Shown in pieces: positions 1-6,832 of a DNA stretch of 52,605 nt. Made by a program: the position numbers and the translations under genes. Numbering within the stretch: position 1 is the stretch's first letter; every line of letters starts with the position of its first letter. Origin of the DNA: Lachnospiraceae bacterium (GTDB lineage: Bacteria; Bacillota; Clostridia; Lachnospirales; Lachnospiraceae); contig JAJPXU010000019.1 in the NCBI GenBank assembly GCA_021205305.1, positions 1-52,605 of the forward strand, given 5' to 3'. Under the pieces are notes generated by a model. It did no database searches. It was not told where the DNA came from and saw only the letters and a list, made by a program, of their open reading frames with translations.

Positions 1-21
1 CATTTTAACTTAAACAGTTTG

Positions 22-51
22 TTGACTTTTTGCGACCGTGATAATTATAAT
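22..51 (+). promoter_or_regulatory. Sigma-A type promoter of the redox operon
   Basis: A -35 box TTGACT (22-27) is followed after 18 bases by TATAAT (46-51). It lies 73 bases upstream of the first gene, which leaves a leader that contains the inverted repeat at 70-100. The spacing is one base longer than the optimum but both hexamers are close to consensus. Confidence 0.7.
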
Positions 52-69
52 AAAAGTGAAAATAATTGT

Positions 70-100
70 CAACGAATTTTTGGTGTATCGCAATTCGTTG
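70..100. promoter_or_regulatory. Spaced inverted repeat in the leader of the redox operon
   Basis: CAACGAATT (70-78) and AATTCGTTG (92-100) are perfect 9-base inverted arms separated by 13 bases. They sit just downstream of the likely transcription start. They could be a repressor operator or an RNA stem-loop ahead of the ribosome binding site at 111-116. The sequence does not decide between these. Confidence 0.45.
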
Positions 101-123
101 AATAAACGGCAGGAGGAAAAAGC

Positions 124-951
124 ATGGCGGATAAAAACATTATTTATTACTATTCCGGCTCTGGCAACAGCCTCTCTGTGGCAAAGCATATAGGCAGGAA
201 GCTGGGCAACACCGATATTGTGTCAGTTTATAAGCTGCGGGATAAGCCGGAGGTTCCGGCGGATTATACGCGGGTTGGCATCGTGACTGCCACATGGTTC
301 GTCCGCCCACCGCGGATCGTGAGGGAGGTCTGCGAAAAGCTTACGCTTTCCCGGTCGCAGAAGGTATTTATCATCGCCACCTGCGGCGGCTACGATGGCT
401 ACGTCTGTATTGACCTGAAAGCGATTCTACAGCCCAAAACAGATTATTCGGTTCAGACGTTCATGCTGCCGATGCCGCCCAATCATATTGTAGGTTTTTC
501 ACCGATGCCGGACTGGATTGTCCGCATCTATTTAAAGCACGAAAAGAAAGCATCTGTGAAAATAGCGGAGAAGATTAAAACGGATCAGCCGACAAAGAAC
601 CGGAAAGGACTCAACCGCAGGGCACTTTCCTGGGTATCAAAAACCTTTAATGGCTGGCTGGGTGTCGACCGTGATTCGACAGAAGGCGGATTTTATACAA
701 CGGATGCCTGTACCAAATGCGGCACCTGTGAGAAACTGTGTAAGAATGGAAACATCCTTCTGACGGAAGACGGCGTGGTCTGGGGGCATGACTGCCAGCA
801 GTGCATGGCCTGCATCATGTGGTGCCCGAACCATGCCATCCGCCATCCCAACGTGCCGGAAAAACGCAGGCGTTATCAGAACCCGAATATCCGGCTGGTG
901 GATATGATTCATTCCAGATTCCATGTAGGAGGAGATGGAAGTGAAATATAA
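124..951 (+). CDS. EFR1-type flavodoxin/ferredoxin fusion protein
   Basis: A 275-residue soluble redox protein. The N-terminal flavodoxin-like domain opens with YYYSGSGNS (residues 8-16), the usual FMN phosphate loop. The C-terminal part is a bacterial two-[4Fe-4S] ferredoxin with cysteines near 196, 199, 202, 206 and 224, 227, 230, 234, the second set followed by proline. This order is that of the EFR1 family of anaerobic Firmicutes, presumed to pass electrons between flavin and iron-sulfur partners. The ATG has an AGGAGG 7 bases upstream. It is the first gene of a three-gene redox operon and overlaps the next reading frame by a few bases. The partner enzyme is not known; the adjacent Fe-S aldo/keto reductase is the obvious candidate. 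Confidence 0.9.
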   Translation: MADKNIIYYYSGSGNSLSVAKHIGRKLGNTDIVSVYKLRDKPEVPADYTRVGIVTATWFVRPPRIVREVCEKLTLSRSQKVFIIATCGGYDGYVCIDLKAILQPKTDYSVQTFMLPMPPNHIVGFSPMPDWIVRIYLKHEKKASVKIAEKIKTDQPTKNRKGLNRRALSWVSKTFNGWLGVDRDSTEGGFYTTDACTKCGTCEKLCKNGNILLTEDGVVWGHDCQQCMACIMWCPNHAIRHPNVPEKRRRYQNPNIRLVDMIHSRFHVGGDGSEI

Positions 952-2149
952 GATCAATCCCAGGAATGGCGACAAACTATCCGTCCTTGGCTATGGCTGT
1001 ATGCGTTTTGCCGGAGACAGCATCGTGACGTCGTTCACCGGTCGCTTTGACGAGAAAAAGGTGGAAAGGCTGATCGTTTCCGCCGTGGAGCAGGGGATCA
1101 ACTATTTTGACACGGCTTATGTCTATACCGGGAGCGAGGAGATCCTGGGCAGTGTTCTGAAAAAGCACAATCTGCGGGATCAGGTTTTCATCGCTACCAA
1201 AATGCCGCTGATCATGTGCCGCAAGGCAGAGGATCTGGATAAGTTTTTTGACAAACATCTGGAACATCTGCAGACCGATCATATCGACTATTACCTGCTG
1301 CATATGCTGACGGATATGAAAACGTGGGAAACGCTTTGCAGCTGGGGCATTTGTGAGTGGGCTAAAGAGAAGAAAAAATCAGGGCAGATCCGGAACTTTG
1401 GCTTTTCCTTCCATGGAGCGCAGAGTGAATTCCTTGCTTTGCTGGATGCGTATGACTGGGATTTCTGCCAGATTCAGTACAATTATTCGGATGAAAACTA
1501 TCAGGCAGGCGTCACCGGATTAAAAGCAGCTGCGGCGAAGGGAATGCCGGTCATGATCATGGAGCCGCTTCTGGGCGGCAAGCTGGCGAAAAACCTGCCG
1601 AAAAAGGCAGTGGAGCGATTCCGACAGACGAATCCGGAACTCTCCCCGGCCGCCTGGGGATTCCGCTGGCTGTACAACCAGCCGGAGGTCACAGTAGTCT
1701 TAAGCGGTATGAATGAGCAGGAGCAGCTGGATGATAATGTCCGGATTGCGGATACTGCCGCGCCCGGAATGCTGACAGAGACGGAGCAGGAGGCTATCCG
1801 GGATGTCCGGGAAATTTTTAAAGAGTCCTATAAGGTCCACTGTACAGGCTGTCATTACTGCACGCCATGTCCGGCAGGAGTGGATATCCCGGCCTGCTTT
1901 ACTGCTTACAACACCCGCTACTCCATCAGCAAAAGCCAGGGACTGATCCAGTATTATATGGGAACTCTGATGAATGACAAGCCCAGCTACGCCAGTCTGT
2001 GCAGAGAATGCGGAAAATGTGAGAGTCATTGTCCGCAGTCCCTGCCAATCCGGCAAAACCTGAAGGCGGTAGCGAAGGAATTTGAAGGACCGTTATTTAA
2101 AGGCGCAAAAGCGGTTCTGCCGTTTTTTGTAAGGAAAAAGAGAACCTGA
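941..2149 (+). CDS. Aldo/keto reductase with C-terminal 4Fe-4S domain
   Basis: About 402 residues. The first 280 form an aldo/keto reductase barrel with the Asp and Tyr in YFDTAYVYTGSEE, the Lys in IATKMP and the His in YYLLHML expected for the catalytic tetrad. The C-terminal extension carries a cysteine run C-x2-C-x2-C-x2-C-P near 301-310 and CRECGKCESHCP near 354-365, so it probably binds iron-sulfur clusters. I prefer GTG at 941 over ATG at 935, because AGGAGG (927-932) is 8 bases from the GTG and touches the ATG. The gene overlaps the stop of the flavodoxin gene, so the two are probably translationally coupled. Substrate unknown. Confidence 0.88.
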   Translation: MKYKINPRNGDKLSVLGYGCMRFAGDSIVTSFTGRFDEKKVERLIVSAVEQGINYFDTAYVYTGSEEILGSVLKKHNLRDQVFIATKMPLIMCRKAEDLDKFFDKHLEHLQTDHIDYYLLHMLTDMKTWETLCSWGICEWAKEKKKSGQIRNFGFSFHGAQSEFLALLDAYDWDFCQIQYNYSDENYQAGVTGLKAAAAKGMPVMIMEPLLGGKLAKNLPKKAVERFRQTNPELSPAAWGFRWLYNQPEVTVVLSGMNEQEQLDDNVRIADTAAPGMLTETEQEAIRDVREIFKESYKVHCTGCHYCTPCPAGVDIPACFTAYNTRYSISKSQGLIQYYMGTLMNDKPSYASLCRECGKCESHCPQSLPIRQNLKAVAKEFEGPLFKGAKAVLPFFVRKKRT

Positions 2150-2216
2150 TGGAGCTGCAAAGATACCGAACAGCTACATTCTGATGCAAAAAAGCCACAT
2201 CAAATAGGAGGTCATT

Positions 2217-2885
2217 ATGACATTACAGGAAGCAATGAATGCACGACATAAAGTGAGCAAATACACAGATAAGCCGCTGTCGGCTAAAGATGTTCGGCAG
2301 CTGAATGACAGAATCAAAGCTCAGAATCAGAAATATGGTCTGAATATGAAGCTTGTCACAGGAAGCAAGGATGCGATGCCGGGGATTATAGCAGCGCTGA
2401 TGTCAAAGGGCGTCAAAAACTATATCATCCTGGCGGGTCCTGACACGCCGGGTATTGACGAAAAACTGGGATACAGCAGTGCCGACCTGATGCTTTATGC
2501 GCAAACACTTGGCCTGAATACCTGGTGGATTGGCGGAATGTTCAGCCGTAAGAACGCAAAAAAGAATGTAAATGCGGGGGACAACACGAAAATTATCGGA
2601 ATTGTCGTGGTCGGCTACGGTGAAAATCAGGGCGTTCCGCACAAGTCTAAGGCGGCATCGGACATATCGTCTTATGAAGGAACCGCTCCGAAATGGTTCA
2701 ACGATGGCGTTAAGGCGGCTTTGTTAGCTCCGACGGCCATGAATAAACAGGCATTTACCATCAAAGGTGAGGGAAATAAGGTAAGTATGACCTGCAATAA
2801 TGGCTCCTATTCCGGTGCTGATCTGGGAATCGGCAAATATCATTTTGAACTCGGTGCCGGTAAGGACAATTTTGAGTGGATGTGA
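2217..2885 (+). CDS. Nitroreductase family protein
   Basis: A 222-residue protein that begins with the MTLQEAMNARHKVSKYTDKP type N-terminus typical of FMN-dependent nitroreductases. The arrangement, with SADLMLYAQTLGLNTWWIGG in the middle and a second half starting near APKWFNDGVKAALLAPTA, matches the TM1586-like nitroreductase family, in which two half-domains occur in one chain. It presumably reduces a nitro, quinone or enone substrate using NAD(P)H. AGGAGG sits 6 bases before the ATG. It follows the aldo/keto reductase by 67 bases and is the last gene of the redox operon. Substrate cannot be read from sequence. Confidence 0.83.
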   Translation: MTLQEAMNARHKVSKYTDKPLSAKDVRQLNDRIKAQNQKYGLNMKLVTGSKDAMPGIIAALMSKGVKNYIILAGPDTPGIDEKLGYSSADLMLYAQTLGLNTWWIGGMFSRKNAKKNVNAGDNTKIIGIVVVGYGENQGVPHKSKAASDISSYEGTAPKWFNDGVKAALLAPTAMNKQAFTIKGEGNKVSMTCNNGSYSGADLGIGKYHFELGAGKDNFEWM

Positions 2886-2897
2886 CTTGGCGTGTTC

Positions 2898-4235
2898 TTA
2901 TTTTTCTGCTCCATGCTTTGCATGTCGTTCCCATGGCGTGTTTTTTGCCGCCTCCAGATTTGTCTGGCGGCGGTTTTTCACATTCTCGCTCATAGGCTGA
3001 ATTTCGCCTGCGCTCTTAAGGGCTGTCTTGGTAAGCAGCGGCCCGACCAGCTCGTAGATCAGGATGGCAAAGAGCGTGATATTGCGGATCAGTTCGCCCT
3101 GCTCGCCCAACTGCTGGGCAGTGACGCACATCCCCAGGGCAACGCCGGCCTGCGGCAGAAGTGTGATGCCGAGGTACTTGCAGATGATATCACTGCAATG
3201 GGTTGCTTTCGAAGAAATGTAGGCACCGATGTATTTACCGGCAGACCGGGTGAGAATATAGACCAGACCGATCAGCACGATGATGCCGCTTGTAAAGACA
3301 CTCAGTTCCAGCTGTGCGCCAGAGATTACGAAAAAGGCGGCGAAGAGCGGGTTGGTCCAGCTGTCCGTCTTGTCCATGATTTCATGAGAGAGCGGACAGA
3401 GGTTGCAGAAAATGGTCCCCAGCATCATACATACCAGCAGAGATGAAAAGCTTATGGTCACCGGGCCGATATCGAATTCCAGCATGGACAGTGCGGTGGT
3501 CAGGAGCACAAACGCGATGGACATATTCAGGCGGTTGGTATTGGAGTTGAACAGCTTTTCAATCTGCGTGAGCAGCCAGCCCATCAGTGCGCCGAGAGCG
3601 AGGGACAGGACGATTTCCAGCAGCGGATTGACAATGATAGAGATAAAGTCAATCGAACCGGTCACCATAGCCTGGGCAACACCGAAGCTCACCGCAAACA
3701 CTACCAGCCCGACTGCGTCATCCAGCGCAACGATTGGCAGAAGCAGATCGACCAGAGGCCCCTTTGCCTTGTACTGGCGGACGACCATCAGTGTCGCCGC
3801 AGGAGCAGTAGCGGTCGCGATGGCACCGAGCGTGATTGCCTGAGCCGTGGTCAGTGCACCATTGGTTGCCACACATACGATCAGAAGTGCCGCATCGACA
3901 AACAAAGTCGCTGTCAGTGCCTGGACGATACCGATCACAGTCGCCTGCTTCCCTGTTTTTTTCAGCTGCGACAGACGGAACTCATTGCCAATGGAAAAGG
4001 CAATAAAACCGAGAGCTACATCGGAGATCAGGCTGAGCGATTCGACGTTTTCCATGCTGGTGAAGCCCAGTCCGGGAATACCAAGACGTCCGAGACAGTA
4101 TGGACCGATCAGGACACCGGCCACCAGATACGCAGTGACAGACGGCAGCTTGAAAGGCTTAAACACACGGGTCATCAGAAGCCCTGCAAGAATAGCGATT
4201 GAAAGTGAAAGTAAAATGTAAACCATATCATTCAT
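2898..4235 (-). CDS. Cation:proton antiporter of the CPA2 family
   Basis: A 445-residue integral membrane protein with about 12 hydrophobic segments, beginning MNDMVYILLSLSIAILAGLL. The motif LPIVALDDAVGLVVFA in the middle holds the paired aspartates used for ion exchange in CPA2 (KefB/NapA-like) carriers. There is no C-terminal TrkA-N or RCK domain, only a short charged tail. It probably exchanges Na+ or K+ for protons across the cytoplasmic membrane. It lies 21 bases downstream of a TetR gene on the same strand and is likely controlled by that regulator. Its 3' codons overlap a plus-strand terminator. Confidence 0.87.
   Translation of the reverse strand: MNDMVYILLSLSIAILAGLLMTRVFKPFKLPSVTAYLVAGVLIGPYCLGRLGIPGLGFTSMENVESLSLISDVALGFIAFSIGNEFRLSQLKKTGKQATVIGIVQALTATLFVDAALLIVCVATNGALTTAQAITLGAIATATAPAATLMVVRQYKAKGPLVDLLLPIVALDDAVGLVVFAVSFGVAQAMVTGSIDFISIIVNPLLEIVLSLALGALMGWLLTQIEKLFNSNTNRLNMSIAFVLLTTALSMLEFDIGPVTISFSSLLVCMMLGTIFCNLCPLSHEIMDKTDSWTNPLFAAFFVISGAQLELSVFTSGIIVLIGLVYILTRSAGKYIGAYISSKATHCSDIICKYLGITLLPQAGVALGMCVTAQQLGEQGELIRNITLFAILIYELVGPLLTKTALKSAGEIQPMSENVKNRRQTNLEAAKNTPWERHAKHGAEK
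2947..2978 (+). terminator. Rho-independent terminator inside the 3' end of the opposing gene
   Basis: GCCGCC-t-CCAGA, a TTTG loop and TCTGG-c-GGCGG form a strong stem, followed by a run of five T on the plus strand. It ends transcription of the nitroreductase operon but lies within the C-terminal codons of the convergent antiporter gene. Confidence 0.7.
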
Positions 4236-4256
4236 TCCTCCTTTAGCCCTTCCTGC

Positions 4257-4841
4257 CTATTCGTTAAATCCCATTTCCGGCCGGTACCACTTATCGAACA
4301 AGTTCTGAATGATGTCCAGCAGGTCTTCGTCACTCAGGGCATCCCGGCTCTGAAGGTTGATGGAGATCGCGTGGAAAATCCCAAAGAAATAGATATCTCT
4401 GACGGCTCTCTTCTTCGGGGCGTTCACATCCAGCAGACTGATGTTATTTGAAATGTTTTCGTTAATCCTTCTTAAAAAATGTGAGTGGTTCTCTTCAGAA
4501 AGCAGGACGGATACCCGGTATTTATTTTTACGGAAGCATTGAATCATAGTTTCAAAAAACTGACGTTCCCCGACCTGGTTTTCGCCGCATTTCTCATCTA
4601 TGGTCTTCCGCATATCCCGCAGGAATTCATCCTCAGCATATTCAATGAGACCATAAATATCCGCAAAATAGCGGTAGAATGTGGCGTGGTTGTAGCCTGC
4701 AATATCCGTGATCTCATGGATGGTAATCTGGTAGATTTTTTTGCTGTGGGCCAGCATAAAGAAAGCATTGATAAGGGCTTCACGGGTTGCATTTGTGGCT
4801 TTGATATATTTTTTTTCTTTAATTGCAGTTTGGTTCTTCAT
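4257..4841 (-). CDS. TetR/AcrR family transcriptional regulator (copy 1)
   Basis: A 194-residue TetR-type repressor. The N-terminal helix-turn-helix contains ITIHEITDIAGYNHATFYRYF (broken here only by its natural length), the characteristic recognition helix ending in TFYRYF. The C-terminal part is a ligand-binding helical domain of the kind seen in DhaS-like members. It is first in an operon with the antiporter. The protein is a clear paralogue of the one at 14051-14644, with long identical stretches, and the two share promoter and operator-like sequences. It probably represses itself and the antiporter; the inducer is unknown. Confidence 0.9.
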   Translation of the reverse strand: MKNQTAIKEKKYIKATNATREALINAFFMLAHSKKIYQITIHEITDIAGYNHATFYRYFADIYGLIEYAEDEFLRDMRKTIDEKCGENQVGERQFFETMIQCFRKNKYRVSVLLSEENHSHFLRRINENISNNISLLDVNAPKKRAVRDIYFFGIFHAISINLQSRDALSDEDLLDIIQNLFDKWYRPEMGFNE

Positions 4842-4909
4842 TATTGTAGTTTTCTCCTTATCATGAAAACTTTAGCGGGCTTACCCCGTTTCTTTACTGA
4901 ATTTTCGGC

Positions 4910-4942
4910 ACACAGTGTACATCCAGTTTTACAAAAAAACAA
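4910..4942 (-). promoter_or_regulatory. Promoter with palindrome over the -10 box, tetR copy 1
   Basis: Read on the minus strand, TTGTTT (4937-4942) and TACACT (4914-4919) are separated by exactly 17 bases. The palindrome ACACAGTGT (4910-4918) overlaps the -10 hexamer. The same promoter, spacing and palindrome occur upstream of the second tetR copy (14685-14717). Autorepression through this site is the likely reading. Confidence 0.65.
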
Positions 4943-5321
4943 GAGGAAAATCCGAAAATGCGACAAATTTGAAAAATTGTCGATTGAATATTTGATTTTG
5001 CGGTGTTAGTATACATCCTGCTACAAATGGTGTTCATCCGTGTATAGACTTTCCTGTACCCGGATTCTGTAGCCTTCCCAACATGGCAGGGAAATGGCAG
5101 AATCCGGAATAACAGGGGCTGATACTTTATAAGTGGTGGCGTTTGTTCGTTTTTATGCACACGGCCGCATAAGGAGTTTTATGGCTTACGCCATATGCGG
5201 CCGGCGCAGCGGATAGGGGAAGAGGATTCCCCTATCCGATATGTTCTATATATTCTATATCAGATGAACAACGTGGATAGCTGGAAGGCAGTAAAAGAAA
5301 GATGAGGAGTGAAGAGAAATC
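4943..5321 (+). other. Hairpin-rich leader upstream of the radical SAM gene
   Basis: This 379-base gap contains three successive perfect stems: CCGGATTCTG/CAGAATCCGG (5060-5069 and 5098-5107), GGCCGCATA/TATGCGGCC (5163-5171 and 5194-5202), and CGGATAGGGGA/TCCCCTATCCG (5210-5220 and 5228-5238, loop of 7). None is followed by a long T run, so they are not typical terminators. I did not find a convincing promoter in the gap. It may be a structured 5' leader of the radical SAM/ABC operon. Confidence 0.5.
5181..5216 (+). CDS. Possible 11-residue leader peptide
   Basis: An ATG preceded by AAGGAG (5171-5176) opens an 11-codon frame, MAYAICGRRSG, ending at TAG. Its start lies in the loop of the second leader hairpin and its stop lies in the third hairpin. 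The arrangement recalls attenuation leaders, but the ribosome binding site is close to the ATG and coding is unproven. Confidence 0.2.
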   Translation: MAYAICGRRSG

Positions 5322-6698
5322 ATGAAACTTACAGATAAAGCAAAGACAGCGCTCACAGAAGCGGTGGTGAAGCAGGGCCTTGGGTATCTGGAAAAGGATC
5401 CGGAAACGAACATCCCGAAGCTGATGGCGCTGGTCGATAAGTACACACCGAAGGACTGGTTTGCGGGACAGAGAACCGCGATCCGGAATGCGATCCAGGA
5501 TAAGGACAATAACTGGTATCAGCTGATCATGCGTCTGTATCAACTGGATCCGGGTGTCCGCAAGACGTTCTTTGAGAATTTTATTATCAATGCAAGCCTG
5601 AACGGCGGGAAGCTGCAGGAGGAAAATGCAAAAGAGAACAACTGCAATTCCCCGTGGGCGATCCTGCTTGACCCGACGAGTGCCTGCAACCTGCACTGCA
5701 CCGGCTGCTGGGCAGCGGAGTACGGACATCAGCTGAACCTGACGCTGGAGGAGATTGATTCCATCATCCGCCAGGGGAAGGAAATCGGTGTCTATATGTA
5801 CATTTACACGGGCGGTGAGCCGACCGTGAGGAAGAAGGACATCATTAAGCTATGCGAGATGCATCCGGACTGCGAATTCCTGGCATTTACGAACGGAACT
5901 CTTTTTGACGAGGAATTCTGTGATGAGATCCTGCGGGTAAAGAATTTCGTCCCGGCATTCAGCCTGGAAGGCTCTGAGGAAGCGAATGATGGCCGCCGCG
6001 GCCAGGGTATTTACCAGAAGGTGATGCATTCCATGAAGCTTCTGAAAGACCGCGGACTTCCGTTTGGCATTTCCACCTGCTATACTTCCGCGAATGTGGA
6101 CAGTGTGAGCAGTGAGGAGTATTTTGACAAGCTGGTGGACTGCGGCGCGATGTTTGCCTGGTTCTTCCATTATATGCCGGTCGGAAATGACGCGTCAGCG
6201 GATCTTCTCCCGACACCGGAGCAGCGTAAGAAGATGTACAGCAGTATCCGCGAATTCCGGAATACGAAAGCACTCTTTACACTGGATTTCCAGAATGACG
6301 CGGAGTTTGTGCATGGCTGCATCGCCGGAGGACGGTATTACCTGCATATCAATGCAAAAGGGGATATCGAGCCGTGCGTGTTTATCCATTACTCGAACTG
6401 CAACATCCGGGAAACGACCCTGAAGGACGCCCTGAAGAGCCCGCTGTTCCAGGCATATCATGATAACCAGCCATTCAACGACAACATGATGCGCCCGTGC
6501 CCGATGCTCGAAAATCCGGAACGCCTGCGCAAAATGGTGAAAGAGACCGGGGCAGTCAGCACGGATTACCAGAGCCCGGAGAGCGTGGATGACCTGTGCG
6601 ATAAGACAACGCCTTACGCAGAGAACTGGAAAGCGACTGCGGATGAAATCTGGGAGGCAAACCCGAAGAGCAAAGAAGTAAAGGTAAGAAAAAGGTAA
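5322..6698 (+). CDS. Radical SAM protein
   Basis: A 458-residue enzyme with the radical SAM cluster motif C-x3-C-x2-C in SACNLHCTGCWAAEYG (cysteines near 122, 126 and 129). An all-helical N-terminal region of about 110 residues precedes it. After the barrel there is a further cysteine-containing segment (HGCIAGGRYYLHINAKGDIE, then PCVFIHYSNC and RPCPMLE), as in SPASM-like auxiliary cluster regions. The protein should generate a 5'-deoxyadenosyl radical; its substrate is unknown. GAGGAGTGAAGAG lies just upstream of the ATG. It is followed by two ABC exporter genes on the same strand, so a role in making or modifying something that is exported is possible, but no precursor peptide gene was found nearby. 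Confidence 0.85.
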   Translation: MKLTDKAKTALTEAVVKQGLGYLEKDPETNIPKLMALVDKYTPKDWFAGQRTAIRNAIQDKDNNWYQLIMRLYQLDPGVRKTFFENFIINASLNGGKLQEENAKENNCNSPWAILLDPTSACNLHCTGCWAAEYGHQLNLTLEEIDSIIRQGKEIGVYMYIYTGGEPTVRKKDIIKLCEMHPDCEFLAFTNGTLFDEEFCDEILRVKNFVPAFSLEGSEEANDGRRGQGIYQKVMHSMKLLKDRGLPFGISTCYTSANVDSVSSEEYFDKLVDCGAMFAWFFHYMPVGNDASADLLPTPEQRKKMYSSIREFRNTKALFTLDFQNDAEFVHGCIAGGRYYLHINAKGDIEPCVFIHYSNCNIRETTLKDALKSPLFQAYHDNQPFNDNMMRPCPMLENPERLRKMVKETGAVSTDYQSPESVDDLCDKTTPYAENWKATADEIWEANPKSKEVKVRKR

Positions 6699-6710
6699 CG
6701 ATTCAAGGCC

Positions 6711-6735
6711 GTACCCTGCACTCGCTGCAGGGTAC
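6711..6735. repeat. Palindromic element, hairpin 1 module
   Basis: GTACCCTGCA and TGCAGGGTAC form a 10-base perfect stem around a 5-base loop (CTCGC), followed by GTATG. The same stem length, loop size and GTAC ends recur at 11678 and 30956. Here it lies between the radical SAM and ABC genes. Confidence 0.65.
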
Positions 6736-6783
6736 GTATGGAAGTACATAGCAGTAAAAAGGTACATATGACGCATAATACAT

Positions 6784-6806
6784 AGAGCCTTGTCAGAAAA
6801 GGCTCT
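6784..6806 (+). other. Intercistronic stem-loop
   Basis: AGAGCCTT (6784-6791) pairs with AAGGCTCT (6799-6806) around a 7-base loop. No T run follows. It lies 26 bases before the first ABC gene and could protect mRNA ends or attenuate read-through. Confidence 0.45.
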
Positions 6807-6832
6807 GGCATAATTATGAGGAGGAGATTCTT

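Noticed and set aside
637-975. Minus-strand open frame of 112 codons opposite the first gene
   Set aside because: It lies fully within two well supported genes, has no ribosome binding site and reads as an antisense shadow.
5240-5275. TGTTC...GAACA arms and AT-rich dyads before the radical SAM gene
   Set aside because: Too short and too AT-rich to separate from chance.
6738-6785. 15-codon frame between the radical SAM and ABC genes as a possible peptide precursor
   Set aside because: No ribosome binding site, it overlaps a palindromic repeat and the sequence shows no leader-core pattern.
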